From Pascua guehoae (Eukaryota > Basidiomycota > Tremellomycetes > Trichosporonales > Trichosporonaceae): a stretch of DNA of 64,000 nt. Positions 17,509-28,033 of the stretch are shown piece by piece (position 1 is the first letter of the stretch; each line of letters starts with the position of its first letter). A program made the translations under genes and the position numbers. The DNA lies in NCBI GenBank assembly GCA_001600415.1, contig BCJX01000001.1, positions 2,923,532-2,987,531 of the forward strand. Direction: 5' to 3'. The notes beneath the pieces were generated by a model. That model had not been told where the DNA came from and made no database searches. It was given only the letters and a program-made list of their open reading frames with translations.

Positions 17509-17997
17509 ATGTCTGAGGCCATCCAGTGGCCCAGGCCAGCACCAAGATACCCAAGACGCGCGAGTACACGACCCAGGAGCGGACGTAGGGCCACCAAGGC
17601 CCAAACCCAGTCACATGCGGCCGCTGCGCGCCATTTCGGCTGCGACAAGACTGTCGCATACAATGTGGCCAAGTTCAACCATGGCAACGGTGGCGGCGGG
17701 GTCGGTGTGAAACGGTCGAGGCGGCCGCTCGAGCATTCCGAACGGACGCGGCGACATATCCGCAACGTCATTCGGAAGACCGCGACCATGAGCGCTGTGC
17801 AGATTGCGCAACTCTCGAGGAGCCAAGGGGTCGATGCGTCGCATCATGTGCGGTCTGTCATCGACGAATGTGGGTTTCGACGGGAGAGGCCCGCGGCTCT
17901 GGCGCTGGCGCCTGAGAAACGGGTGGGGCAGAAGAGGAGAAGAAGAGCATTAGATCGAGGAGAGGCAGTTGAGGAATGCTTGGAGCCGTGGATATGA
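17509..17997 (+). CDS. Orphan DNA-binding fragment resembling a Tc1/mariner transposase
   Basis: 162 residues from a genuine ATG. Two helix-turn-helix-like blocks are visible. The first (~35-57) has AAAARHFGCDKTVAYNVAKF. The second (~80-125) has RTRRHIRNVIRKTATMSAVQ then IAQLSRSQGVDASHHVRSVI and ends in DECGFRRERP. This is the order of the paired HTH region in Tc1/mariner-type transposases (HTH then Tc3-like HTH, ending in a ...LKxxGxxxRxRP-like turn). A catalytic DDE/DDD domain is absent: the frame stops after a basic RRRRALDRGE tail. It could be a truncated transposon relic or a domesticated DNA-binding protein. Terminal inverted repeats were not identified. Confidence 0.5.
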   Translation: MSEAIQWPRPAPRYPRRASTRPRSGRRATKAQTQSHAAAARHFGCDKTVAYNVAKFNHGNGGGGVGVKRSRRPLEHSERTRRHIRNVIRKTATMSAVQIAQLSRSQGVDASHHVRSVIDECGFRRERPAALALAPEKRVGQKRRRRALDRGEAVEECLEPWI

Positions 17998-18329
17998 GTG
18001 TGCAGTCAGAAACGTCCCCCTACCCCTGGCTCTGCAGCCACCGAGCCGGTACTTGTCTAACGCGACGATCATGTTATTGTTACCGTTAGTAGCGTGGCCT
18101 GCGTGTGTGTGGGGGGGAAGGGGGGGGGGGGGGCATGCAGCGTGTGGGGCCGAGGGACCAGGAGGAGCAAGCCTGTGAAGCGGGTGAGGACACTTGCCAG
18201 CTATTGTGATGGGATAAAGGAGGAAACCGGCATCCTCGTTACAAGGGCGCCGGTTCGTGGCACGAGGGGCAGATCGGGCAGATCGGCAGATGGGGTACAG
18301 TGATAGAAACCACAGACACCGACGGAAAC

Positions 18330-18905
18330 AATGCACCTTGCGAGGATCACGTGCCTCATGGTAAACACAGTCTCGAAGCAAAACGGACGCCATTGGAATA
18401 ACAACGAGATTCATTGCAATAATCATAGAGTACAGAATAGGATAAGATGTTTGCGACGTATAGTCCTCAACCGCCCAGAGTTCACCCAGAAAGGGCAGGA
18501 GGGGGTCGAGGGTGGACGACGCTGCGCCGGCTGGCACCCCGAAGGGCACACAACACAGGCTGTCTAGACCTGAAGCGCTATTCTTCCAGTGACAGAAAGT
18601 AAGAGCCCCCCATTGGAAAGAAGGGGGCACTAGGCAAAAGTCCTGGTGTCGTAGAGGGGGGGAGGGGGAGGGGAGAAGCGGGAGGGTTAGCTTTCGGCGG
18701 GGGTCGGGAGAGGATGGGGAGAGGAGGGAGCGAAGACGTGCAGGCCGACCTCGATGGCGAGGAGAGGCTGGGGCACGGGGAATCATGGAAATGGGACGAG
18801 CGAGGAGTCGTGGGGCAGGAGGTACATCCCGACAATGGCGAGAGGTGTAGTGGGGGTTTGGTTGGAAGGGGATGGGAAGAATGGAAATGCATCAAGATAT
18901 GGGCA
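18330..18905 (-). pseudogene. Possible decayed multipass membrane protein
   Basis: On the minus strand a segment near 18350-18480 encodes YTSQTSYPILYSMIIAMNLV followed by VIPMASVLLR, which looks like a real transmembrane helix with polar flanks. About 300 bp upstream, another frame gives PLAIVGMYLLPHDSSLVP and, past a TGA, LLAIEVGLHVF. No set of introns joins them in frame that I can find. The family is unknown, and chance hydrophobicity cannot be excluded. Confidence 0.18.
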
Positions 18906-19477
18906 CTTAAGTACGCGGTCCGAGGGGCAGGGGACGTCGCGCCTGGCTGACGCGCCGACGCCTGCTTGCCCGTCACTGGCCACTGAAGTTTCGGTTCATG
19001 TCTTGTTGTTTTTGACACGTAAAAGTGGAGCCGGCTGATGTTGGGCCACTTTATTGTGGTGCCCCGTTTATTTGAGTCCTCCTTCACCCCTCCATAGCTG
19101 CCTGCGACCATGGGACCCGTTGATACGCTCTGAATGTGAAAACGCAGCTACCTCCATTCTGCTCTGATCACAAGCTATTCACTCATGCGCTATATGGTTC
19201 ATGTGGAAGGATAACTGAATGGGCATTGACAGCGGCCAAGTACAAAGAGAGCAATCACCTAGTGCCAGTTATCTCATTATACCTCAACTGCAAGCGTCCT
19301 CCCTGTCCTGCCAGTGCTCCCCACCCCAAACCCAGTTGGCTGCTCTGCACAGCAAAATCCACAAAAATCTATGGCCCGACACAGTTCTAACTGCTTGGTT
19401 GGGTCTTCAAATTTGTCTCAGCCGTGGTTTACTGACAGTAGGTACAGTGTCAGGTGTCGCTCTCGCACCAAGCACGG

Positions 19478-19557
19478 GCTGGACAGGGATTCGAACCCTC
19501 GACCAACAGTTTTGAACCATGCCAAACGGCAGGCATCGACCATTTGTCTACAGGGCC
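19478..19557 (-). pseudogene. tRNA-like sequence, degenerate
   Basis: The minus strand has a good B box (GAGGGTTCGAATCCCTG) and, 45 bases upstream, an A-box-like TAGACAAATGG. The acceptor stem pairs only at its ends and the D and anticodon stems do not close well. This suggests a tRNA pseudogene or tRNA-derived retroelement piece rather than a working tRNA. Confidence 0.35.
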
Positions 19558-20760
19558 ATTTCCGGGGTCATACTGTAAATGGTTGCCCGTTGTATATAAG
19601 GGGAGTGCATGGGGGATTTTTGAGGACTTGGCCGTTTTCATGCGATCAAACTTTCTCCCCAGGCTGGGAAAAGTTGAGGCTTGGGGCCCTCGTCGATCTT
19701 CTTGCTTTGCTCCAGGTGGGCAATAACAGCACGGTGCTCGTGCATAGGCGTTGCCATTTGTTGAGAAAAGCCATATCCCGTTGCCTCTCAGGTGCCACGT
19801 TGATCGGGCCCTTGGATGGTGGTCCGTCCCTCCTCAACCGCGTCCACCTCCTGCCTGTTGTTCTCCCCTGGTGGTCCATTCACTGCCTTTAGGCAACAAT
19901 CGGCCGTCATGTCCCACCGCCGACCTTGTCTGAATTCCAGCTGATGACTGTGCCATGTCTTTGAGTGCTTTCATCGAATATTTACTTTCCTTTTTGTGTA
20001 CAGCAATTGATTTCTCCCGCCCCAGACCTCCGTCAGAAAACGCCTTGTCTTTCCCCCCGTCTTCTACTACTGCCATCCGTGGGGTGGGTTTGCCACCTGC
20101 ACAACACTCCATAGCCCAATAGGTTGGCAATGAGCATGCTTTTGTGTCTGGTGCGGTTGAAGGTACCTGCAGTGGTCAACCGCCAGGTGGATTGCTGACG
20201 TGCTGGGTTGTTAGCTCCCACTGACAGGTGTGCCATTCCGGCCCAAAAGGTTTGTGAGTAGTAATGTTTTGCTTCACGCCCATGCCATGGGCCTTTATCA
20301 GTACTGCAAGGCTATCACCATGAACGAATGAGGCTTTGGGTCGCGCATCCTTGTAGTCAGAACATTACTTTCCGAACCCCATGGTACCGTCCGTTCGGTG
20401 TCAAAAGGCACCGCCTTTGCAATAGACGATTCATGTTGAAACCATTCAAGGTACTGGTTCACACGCATAAACCGCACGAGGTACAGTACAGTCGTGTACT
20501 GTACTGGCGTGTTGACCACGTTTCCAAGCCCAGAACATGCACCGCATCCAATGACGATTGTCATCCCCAACAGTTCTCACCTGCATCTCTCCTCCACAGA
20601 ATAACAATAATAACAATACTACGATTTTAAAATGTAAATCTTCTGAAGGCTTTCAACGCTTCAACGCCGAGAACAAACTCCGGTGCTGTATATACCACGG
20701 GAGGGCTGTGGAGTTAACTCAATCTATTCAACGAGGCTTCCGAAGCACTTACCTCGTCGA

Positions 20761-21357
20761 CTAGTTGTACGGAGACGCGACGCAGCCGCAACCCGAGCTC
20801 CAGCCGCCGCCGCCGCCGCCGCCAAACAAGCTCTTGATCTTGCCGCCGAAGAGGAAGCGCTTGTGGGGGTAGCAGCTGCTACCACCCCAGCTGTAACCAC
20901 CATTGCAGCCGTAGAGGCCGCCCGAAACGTTGCAGCCGCACCCGCGATTGGCGCAGCTACCGGTGCTGGCGCCGCAGTTGAGGGACCACACAAAGGTCTT
21001 CTTGAGGAGTGCCTTCTTGATGCCCCAGAGGAGGAGGAGGGTCCTCTCCTGGTTGCCCCCGTTGTCCTCCTCGGTCGGGGCGGCGGCGATGAGGGCCGCG
21101 AGCTGCTCAGAAGTCGTCAGGAACCCGCCCGTCGTGTCAATGTGGTCGTCGGGGTTGAGGCCGTTGGCCGACGCAAACTCGCGGAGAGCATTGAGCTCGT
21201 CGTCCTTCAGGCCACCTTCGGCGTCGGTGGCTGCCTTGGCCTCGGACGCGCCATTCTCGTCGCGGATCTGAAGCGCCGAGCTCGAGTCTCCGGGCAGCGG
21301 GGTGGCGAACACCACCGCAGATGTGAGGAAGAGGGCGAGGATCTTGGTGAAGAGCAT
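20761..21357 (-). CDS. Secreted cysteine- and glycine-rich protein
   Basis: 198 residues, single exon, family not recognised. The N-terminus MLFTKILALFLTSAVVFATP is a clear signal peptide, followed by an acidic propeptide-like region (~20-110; EGGLKDDELNALREFASANG). Then comes a short amphipathic basic stretch (WGIKKALLKKTFVW) and a cysteine-rich segment with six Cys, including SCANRGCGCNVSG. After PHKRFLFGGK, where KR could be a Kex2-type site, a Gly-run and a last GCGC follow. Total eight Cys after the pro-region, an even number suiting disulfides. The Gly-run comes from a (GCC/CCG)n tract at 20808-20824 and may vary in length. The start is fixed by the signal peptide and a TATA-like box upstream. 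A role in secretion to wall or surroundings is inferred; no activity is implied by the sequence. Confidence 0.7.
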   Translation of the reverse strand: MLFTKILALFLTSAVVFATPLPGDSSSALQIRDENGASEAKAATDAEGGLKDDELNALREFASANGLNPDDHIDTTGGFLTTSEQLAALIAAAPTEEDNGGNQERTLLLLWGIKKALLKKTFVWSLNCGASTGSCANRGCGCNVSGGLYGCNGGYSWGGSSCYPHKRFLFGGKIKSLFGGGGGGGWSSGCGCVASPYN

Positions 21358-21453
21358 TGTGTAGTGTGTCCAGTCGGCGACTTTGTTGGAGGGGTTGTCG
21401 AGGAGGAGGATGACTTGACTGGGATGAGCGGATGGAGTGGGGCTAGACGGTCG

Positions 21454-21463
21454 CCTTTTATGC
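21454..21463 (-). promoter_or_regulatory. TATA-like box for the secreted Cys/Gly-rich gene
   Basis: Minus strand GCATAAAAGG about 100 bp upstream of the ATG at 21357. A C/G homopolymer (21473-21491) lies immediately beyond it. Confidence 0.45.
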
Positions 21464-24400
21464 CATTTCCAACCCCCCCCCCCCCCCCCCCAACAACCCA
21501 CCCCCGCGTTTCTCCTGGCAATGACCTCGGGTGAGAACAGGAGAGACGAACAGATGGGGTGGGGGAAGGAGAGAGGAGGGGGTGAGGAGAGAGCTCGGTC
21601 AGATCATCACCTGATCCACAAGTCTTGATGACACAGCCAAGACCACGATCCCGCATACGAACTGGGGTTCCAGACTGTCCGGCCACAGCTGACGGCAACG
21701 TCGGCCGGCGGGGAGGTGAGAATAGTGGGCACACATGCGTTCACGGCCTTGGCTAGAACCTTCTTCCCTAACATGTGCTCTCTTCAGTTCGGCATCACTC
21801 CGGCGTCGATCGACACCAGATACTGCGGACGCTGCGGCCAAGCACATGCTGAACAATGCCATTCTATGGCTATTCAATGCCACACTCACGGCTGCTGTGA
21901 TGTCACCCTCACGAGACGTAAGGTACTTCGGTGTTTCAGGAACTCTGATAACGAGATTCTGATGTCAACCGGGTCAAACCGTTGGTGTAACGTTGTTCAT
22001 CCGCTGGATTAGGAAGTAGAGTTCATTACTCAGTGTGCATGTGGGAATCATTCCTACCGGTTGCTGCGCTAGTCGTCGTCAAGCATGCATTTAACGAGCT
22101 GCCCGCTGCAATAGTCGTCGTCAAGCAAGTCTGTTCTTGGGCGGTAGGTGCAATAAACCAGAAAGTGAAAGCCGACCCGTCCCGTGCTCCGCTCCAACTC
22201 TCCGCCACGATGACCAAGGTTTGTTTATTGCCGGTGTCTCTGTGCCGTACTCGCTAATGTCGGGATGGGGACGAGAATTGGAGCCGGATACCAACGAAGT
22301 AACGCAACATTTAGGCTTCCATCCCGCTGCTTGGAGTGCCATCCTTCATGTTAAGGGGCTTCGGAGATGGAGATGCTCACCTCATCCATATCTGCTCCCG
22401 AAGGTACAGTATAAGCGCAAGATTACCAGCTCCGCAAGAGATCCAATGCCCATCCTCGACTAGACCAGAGGAAGAAAAGGGACGATCGGGAAGATGTTCT
22501 AGGCGATAGTACAGAACCTGACAAAATCCCCCGAGAAGCGAGCAGGAAAACATGCGAGGCGTTGATCTCTGGTGCAATTGCACGTCCTGCAGCTCCAGAC
22601 CATCTCCACAAGGCACCTCCTGTCCCGGCTCCCCACGAGCCTTTTTGTCACATTCTGCATCTGCTGAGTATTCCGCCGAGACGGAAAGCTTCCCTCTATG
22701 CTGCTCACGCGCGACAAACGGGTGTCGGTTGAGACCGGGGAGGTGCATCGGAGGTCGTTACGGTATCGAAACCTTTTCACTCAGCTCACGTCTGCAGATC
22801 ACATGCACTCCACTCATTCCGGAAGGACGATGTCCAGTAAGCTTTTATGCCAAAATGCCAGGTGACGATGGCGTAAGAAACTGGGCCGGTCCAACGGGTA
22901 CCTGAGGCACTTTCATTCCGTTGGATCCCATAGACGGTGAACGCCGCACACCAGAGGGAGACGTGTGGCGGATCGTGCCCCACGATAGTTGGGGAGCGGA
23001 AATATCACGGGGAGGAATACTTACGATAAGACGAGCATGAACGACAATCCGTCACCCCCACATGTGACTGGATTGTCTCCCCGAGGGTCTTGGCGAGCTT
23101 GGTGTGACGTTGTCGACATGTGAGAGTCAGGAGTTGGGAGAGGTTACGTCAGAAGGGTAGCGAAACATGAAACGGGACGGATTTTCTCCGGTCAACTTGG
23201 GATCCCATTCCCAGCTACTCCACGGCTGCTCGCGCCGAACATTTCGGCATTGGGGGCTTGCCTTGCCATGTATGACGCAAATCCGCGGCCTGTTGATCAT
23301 ATGCGAGCTCCGAGTCGAACTGTTATACCATGTGCCAATACCACCCCACAGAGGAACACAACCCGTCCCAGTATCTCTTTTACGATATGATCCCTCCCGC
23401 AAGAGGCGCTGCAGCTTGGCAGTAGTCCAGCCATCTTGTTTCGGCCACTTCGCATACGTATCCTTTTCTTATATCATATAATGAACGTGGCAGGGATGGT
23501 TCATGTCCATGTGTAGGTAACAGTAGTGCCCGTTTCTCATCTTCAGAAACGGCATGATTTGTTGGGCGGACGGTTGTTGTTCGGCTCTCGGACATGCCGT
23601 TGCGTAAGCTTTGCGAGGCCGATATGGGGTCAGCAGCGGCAACAAAGTTATAGGATACCAAACCACCTGTTCTCGTCACAAAAAGATCGGCGCTCCGGGG
23701 ATGAGACAGAGTTTGTAGGGGAACACATTGCAGCGTCTCCTCGTGTACTGTGCCGAATCATGCTGTTCACTGAATCGGAAACCGTCCGGCCAAGGACAAG
23801 TCACCCCTATCTTGCGGCATCACTGGGTCTCACCCATCCTCCAATTGATCCCCTTTTCAGCCTCTTCCCCCATTCATGACACTGCGGTTGCTCTAGAGTC
23901 ACTGCAGTAGTGACTCCAGCCTTCAACCCACACGTGTTGCCCCCGGTCTATTGATTGGCCGTTCCCACAACATATGTGGTCCTCTTTCCTAAGTTTGCTT
24001 TGTTCATCGAGGCTGAGCACATGGGACAGAGCAAGGAACGAAGGAACCCGAGTGCCGAAAGGGATGGGGATGGACAAGAGCTGGATCCTTTGAAACGTGC
24101 ACGCTACAGCCTATGCAGTCTCACCTGCCGGACTGCTACGTCGGATGACAGAGTTCCCAGCATGTGGCTGGCCACATGCTCTGTGTTTCTCGCCGTCCTC
24201 TTTGTCCTCATCATCATCTTGGTCGGCATAGACAGAACGCCCACATACTTGTCCACGTCTGGTTAGTCCATTGTACACCGGACCACTGTTCGGCTCCTAC
24301 CTCTTCTCCTCGTCAGTAAACCAATGTCTTGCCTCAGACAATTGCTCCACAGACACGGAAAGACGTCTCCTATCGCCCAAGAGCAAATAGTAGCAACGCA

Positions 24401-24802
24401 ACATGATGGCCAGGAAGACGGGCCAGCTCTCTCCCCCGGTTGTTCACGTCACGCAAACAGCTCGTAGCGATGCAATTCGGTGCGGCCGTTTTGGGACCCT
24501 CAAACTGGAAGGGCCGCCGTCGCGCTCTGACGCAGCCGTGGTGAGACCAGCCAGAACGTCTTGGCCACCTTCACCACTGCGAGTCACGGTCCCATGCTGA
24601 CAGCCATGATATTGTTGTGGTCCAGGCGGGAGCGGCCACTGGCGATGGGAGGTCGCGGGGTTTGGTGCGCCATCCGGGCTCTACCCGAAACTGACTCGTC
24701 TGCAACACTCACACGTGTGGACGACGTGCGGACGACTCCCAGATGCCTCGCAGAGCCAACGCGCTCCAAAAAGCTACGCATATGAGGAACTGAATCCTCT
24801 GT
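21464..24802. other. Gene-poor interval
   Basis: 3.3 kb with no supported gene. It holds a C19 run (21473-21491) and a 23-bp near-repeat (22063-22127). A plus-strand frame ending at 24266 contains one strongly hydrophobic segment (SVFLAVLFVLIIILVGI) but has no partner exons and no recognisable family. Confidence 0.5.
22063..22127 (+). repeat. 23-bp direct repeat pair
   Basis: GCTGCGCTAGTCGTCGTCAA GCA at 22063-22085 recurs as GCTGCAATAGTCGTCGTCAA GCA at 22105-22127 with two mismatches. Confidence 0.5.
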
Positions 24803-24890
24803 TGACGAGAGTGGGATTCGAACCCACGTCCGAAGACTGCGGAGGTGAATAACCTTAACACAGCGCCTTAGACCACTCGGCCATCTCGCC
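24803..24890 (-). tRNA. tRNA-Leu (anticodon AAG), with a 10-nt intron
   Basis: The minus strand folds as a complete tRNA. The acceptor GGCGAGA pairs with TCTCGTC (one G-T pair) with discriminator A. The D arm is GCCGAGTGGTCTAAGGC, typical of Leu. The anticodon stem is CTGTG/CGCAG with loop TT-AAG-G interrupted after position 37 by TTATTCACCT. A short variable arm, GTC-TTCG-GAC, follows, then T arm GTGGG-TTCGAAT-CCCAC. The intron sits at the canonical nuclear position. CCA is not encoded. Confidence 0.92.
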
Positions 24891-26165
24891 GATGCTGTCG
24901 AGCAACGTCGAGCGCCGTCGCCGCTCCGGCCGTGTACGAGCGACGAAGAAGTCTCAGATGCCAGCTCGCGATCCTGCGTGGTTGTCTTAGAGGCTTCACC
25001 GCCGAAAGAGCGCTGCATTTGCAGTGACAAGGAAGTGGGCGGCATCGGCGACTCTGGAGCATGGGCGCGCGTCGCCGATGGTGGCGGCGGCTGACACCTG
25101 ACGACTGACCTTGTCGCGCAGTGGCAGAGGCCCAAGTTCATGGCAACGACCAAACGGAAATGGTGGTTTGACCATCGAGATCGGGCGCTTTGCTCTCTGA
25201 CGAGGTTGAAAGTGGGAGGCCTGACGCCCGGCATCTTCCCATCCCACTCACCGCGGTGGTCACTTGCTACAGGAGATACCACCAATCCCGTCTGGCCCCC
25301 GCGTTAGTAGCAAATACCCACAACTGGATGGCCTGATGAACGGGCGCCGATGACACTCGTCTACCACTGGAACGCCAAACGCCCCGTGCGGCAGGAGACG
25401 TCAGCAGAGTTATAAGTGCTGCGCTACCATCAGGACGTAGACTGCGCTCTCCCCTCTCTCATCTTTCGAATATTGTCATGTCCCAGCTCCTCTGATCGGC
25501 CGCGAACCCATTTGCCATCCCCGTCCATTTGCCATCGCCAGACGACACCATGTCCATGCTACGGTACGAAGATCGACATGGAACTGTGTTTGCGCGTCGG
25601 TAGCGGTCAACATTGCGACGTGGCAATCGACAACTGTGGAGAGACTGCCATTGGTCCGACGCGATGTTGAACCATGAGGCCCATGGCTGTGCTAGTGGGA
25701 GGGCGTCGACGGAAGGTGGTCTCGCAGCACGATGGCCCCGCGGAACTGCAACCATTCCCGCCCGCCAGCATCACCCGTTTCATGGATGTGGACGGCCAAC
25801 TCCGTTGTCGGTGGCGCCACCGCTTGTACTTGGGCCGGTCTGTGGGAACTTTGCTCAGGGATCAGGCACAGCAAACCCGGGCCGATTGCCCAGCTTCGGA
25901 ACCTGGACAGGCACCGGTCCCCGGCACCGGATGGCCGGCTGAGCTGACAGCAATGTCGGTTCCCTTTGCTCCAGAGGTGGCATTTCTTCACCAGCACTAC
26001 TACTGCAAGCAATGTCGACAAGCCAGGAGAACACAATTGCATTGTCCAAAAGTAAGCTTCTCACATGCACAATACGACTTCTTTACAATATGACTGCGAG
26101 CAACGACGGGGGTGTGGAGTGGCGTTGCCCCAAAATATAGACCCAGATGGACGGCATGTATATCT
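24891..26165. other. Intergenic between tRNA-Leu and the MFS gene
   Basis: 1.3 kb. Nothing coding is supported; frames on both strands overlap and none shows family motifs. Confidence 0.5.
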
Positions 26166-27961
26166 CTAACCCTGGTAGCGGAAGTCGGGGCTGTCCTCGA
26201 TGAGGATCTCTCCACGCTCGGCGCGCTTGTTCTGGCGGAGGAAGAACAGGCGGAGGCAGTAGGCGCCGACGAAGACACACGAGTTCATGGCGATGGTGAG
26301 GTAGACACCGGTGGGGTAGTTCATCCTGGCCTCCTTCTCCATGAAGACGACACCGGCGAGGATGCCGCCGATACCGCCCCAGGCGACGATGAGGGCCGAG
26401 GTGAAGCCACGCTTGGACTGGGAGCGAATCGACGTCTGGGCCCAAGAGAGGACAAGAGGGACATTCGAGTTGCAGCCGCCGATGGCGAGGAAGATGCCGG
26501 CGTAGCGGGCGGCCTTCTGAGACTTGTCGAGCTGAGAGTACATGCAGGTGCCGACGATGAGCGAGGCGGCGTTGAACATGACAGCGTAGGCGCGCCACTT
26601 CTTGCGGTCGGCAACGTAGGCGCAGCAGAGAGCCGGGACGGCCGCCCAGACGTACGGCGGCGCCATGAGGATCTGCGCGAGCACGTTGGTGAAACCCATC
26701 GAAGCAAGAATGGTGGGGAGGAAGTAGGCGAGCGAGTACGAGCCGAGCGTCGACGAGCCAAAGAAGAAGCCAAAGAGCCAGATCTTGGGCTCCAAGAGGT
26801 AGGCGGTAAACTTGGCCATGGTCATCTGGTCAACGACGGCGTCTCCGCGGTCGCGGTCGATACGGGTCTGGACGACCTCCTTCTCCTCGGGGGTAAGGAA
26901 CGTCGATTTGTCCGGGAAGTCGACAATAAAGAGCAGCGCGCACTGTGGGTCAGCCAAGATGCGATAGGGGAGCTAGGGAGGCTGGAAGAGATGGAAGAAG
27001 AAACAGCACAAGACAGGAGTGGTGACAAAGGGTCATGGTGACGAGAAGTGACACACTGGGAAAGAGTGTGACACTCCCTGGATCGACGAGACGATCTTGC
27101 GCCCCCATTCCTTCTTTGATGCTCTTATTCTCGCTCGCAAGATGCTGGCACACTGGTGGAATACTCACGACACCGATGAGGCAGGTAAGCGCTCCCTGGA
27201 TGATAAAGATCCATCGCCAACCGGCCTTGCCCTGGATGCCGTTCATCTGAGAGATGCCGTACGCCATGATGGACGACAGACCCGAGATGACAATCGAGGT
27301 GACGTAGAAGAAGGTGTTGCGGGTGGCCATGTTGCGGCGTGGGTACCAGCAGGCGATGAGGTAAGCCGCGCCCGGGAACAGAGTCGCTTCAAAGATACCG
27401 AGAACGGCGCGAAGAGCGACAAGCGTCTGCCAGTTCTGCGAGTAGCCCATGAAGACGGTGACGAGACCCCACAGGATGGTGGCAGTGCCGAGCCACCAGC
27501 GAGCTCCATACTTGCGGAGACCCAACTGGGATGGGATTTCGCTGGTCTTGTCAGCGGCGCTTCTTCACAGCGGCAGTCTTGGTTGTTTCGACAACAACTC
27601 ACAGGATAATGTAGGGAACAAAGAACATCAGGGTAGCCAGACCGTAGCGGTTGTTGCCACCTTCGCGGAGCAAGAGGTCCTTGTCCATCTGGACACCGTT
27701 GGCGGCGCGGGCGACGGAAAGGTTGGTGCGGTCGATGAGCGAGATGCAGTACATGGCCGAGAGCATGGGGATGAGACGCCAGTCGACCTTGCGCATGACA
27801 CGCTTCACCATGGCGGGGTCGAAGCCCTCGTCAATGTCGGAGCGTAAGTCGTGGCTGTGGTTGACAGACTCAGCATCGGGGACCTTTGTGTGGTTGCCCA
27901 CAGCATAGTCGGTCGGCTGCTCGTGGTGGCTGACGTCCTGCTTGTCCTCTGTGTACGTCAT
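26166..27961 (-). CDS. MFS anion permease, Dal5/allantoate-permease-like
   Basis: Twelve-helix major facilitator transporter for an organic anion (the family moves allantoate, nicotinate, pantothenate, tartrate and similar compounds). Three minus-strand exons, 27603-27961, 27169-27541 and 26166-26942, give 502 residues, the family's normal length. A hydrophilic N-terminus (~70 aa) leads to KVDWRLIPMLSAMYCISLID then RTNLSVARAANG, the helix-1 block typical of this group. LRKYGARWWLGTATILWGL, RAVLGIFEATLFPGAAYL and YPRRNMATRNTFFY follow in order. The central loop holds DFPDKSTFLTPEEK, another hallmark. Splices rebuild YIIL-EIPSQ and LIGVV-CALLF correctly. The specific substrate is not predictable. 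A TATA-like box lies ~65 bp upstream of the ATG. Confidence 0.9.
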
Positions 27962-28022
27962 GTTGGCGGGGAAGTGTCGAGCTGAGAGGGTGATGGGAGA
28001 TTGTCCTCAAGTCTTGAGTGCT

Positions 28023-28033
28023 CCATTATATGT
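28023..28033 (-). promoter_or_regulatory. TATA-like box for the MFS gene
   Basis: Minus strand ACATATAATGG, 62-72 bp upstream of the ATG at 27961. Confidence 0.4.

Larger units (their letters stand above)
17998..20760. other. Gene-poor interval with relics
   Basis: Contains a G-run (18109-18134), polypurine blocks near 18655-18740, a possible decayed membrane-protein gene and a tRNA-like sequence (both listed). Otherwise no coherent coding signal. Confidence 0.5.

Noticed and set aside
17950..18786. 278-codon minus-strand frame read as a single protein
   Set aside because: Much of it is Pro/Arg low complexity from polypurine tracts; only a short hydrophobic segment looks real, so it is listed as a possible relic instead.
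20761..21357. Reading the secreted Cys-rich protein as a known antifungal or killer-type protein
   Set aside because: Cysteine spacing does not match any such family I can recall with confidence; activity would be speculation.
26112..27041. 309-codon plus-strand frame, Gly/Glu/Asp-rich
   Set aside because: Antisense of the MFS transporter exon 3.
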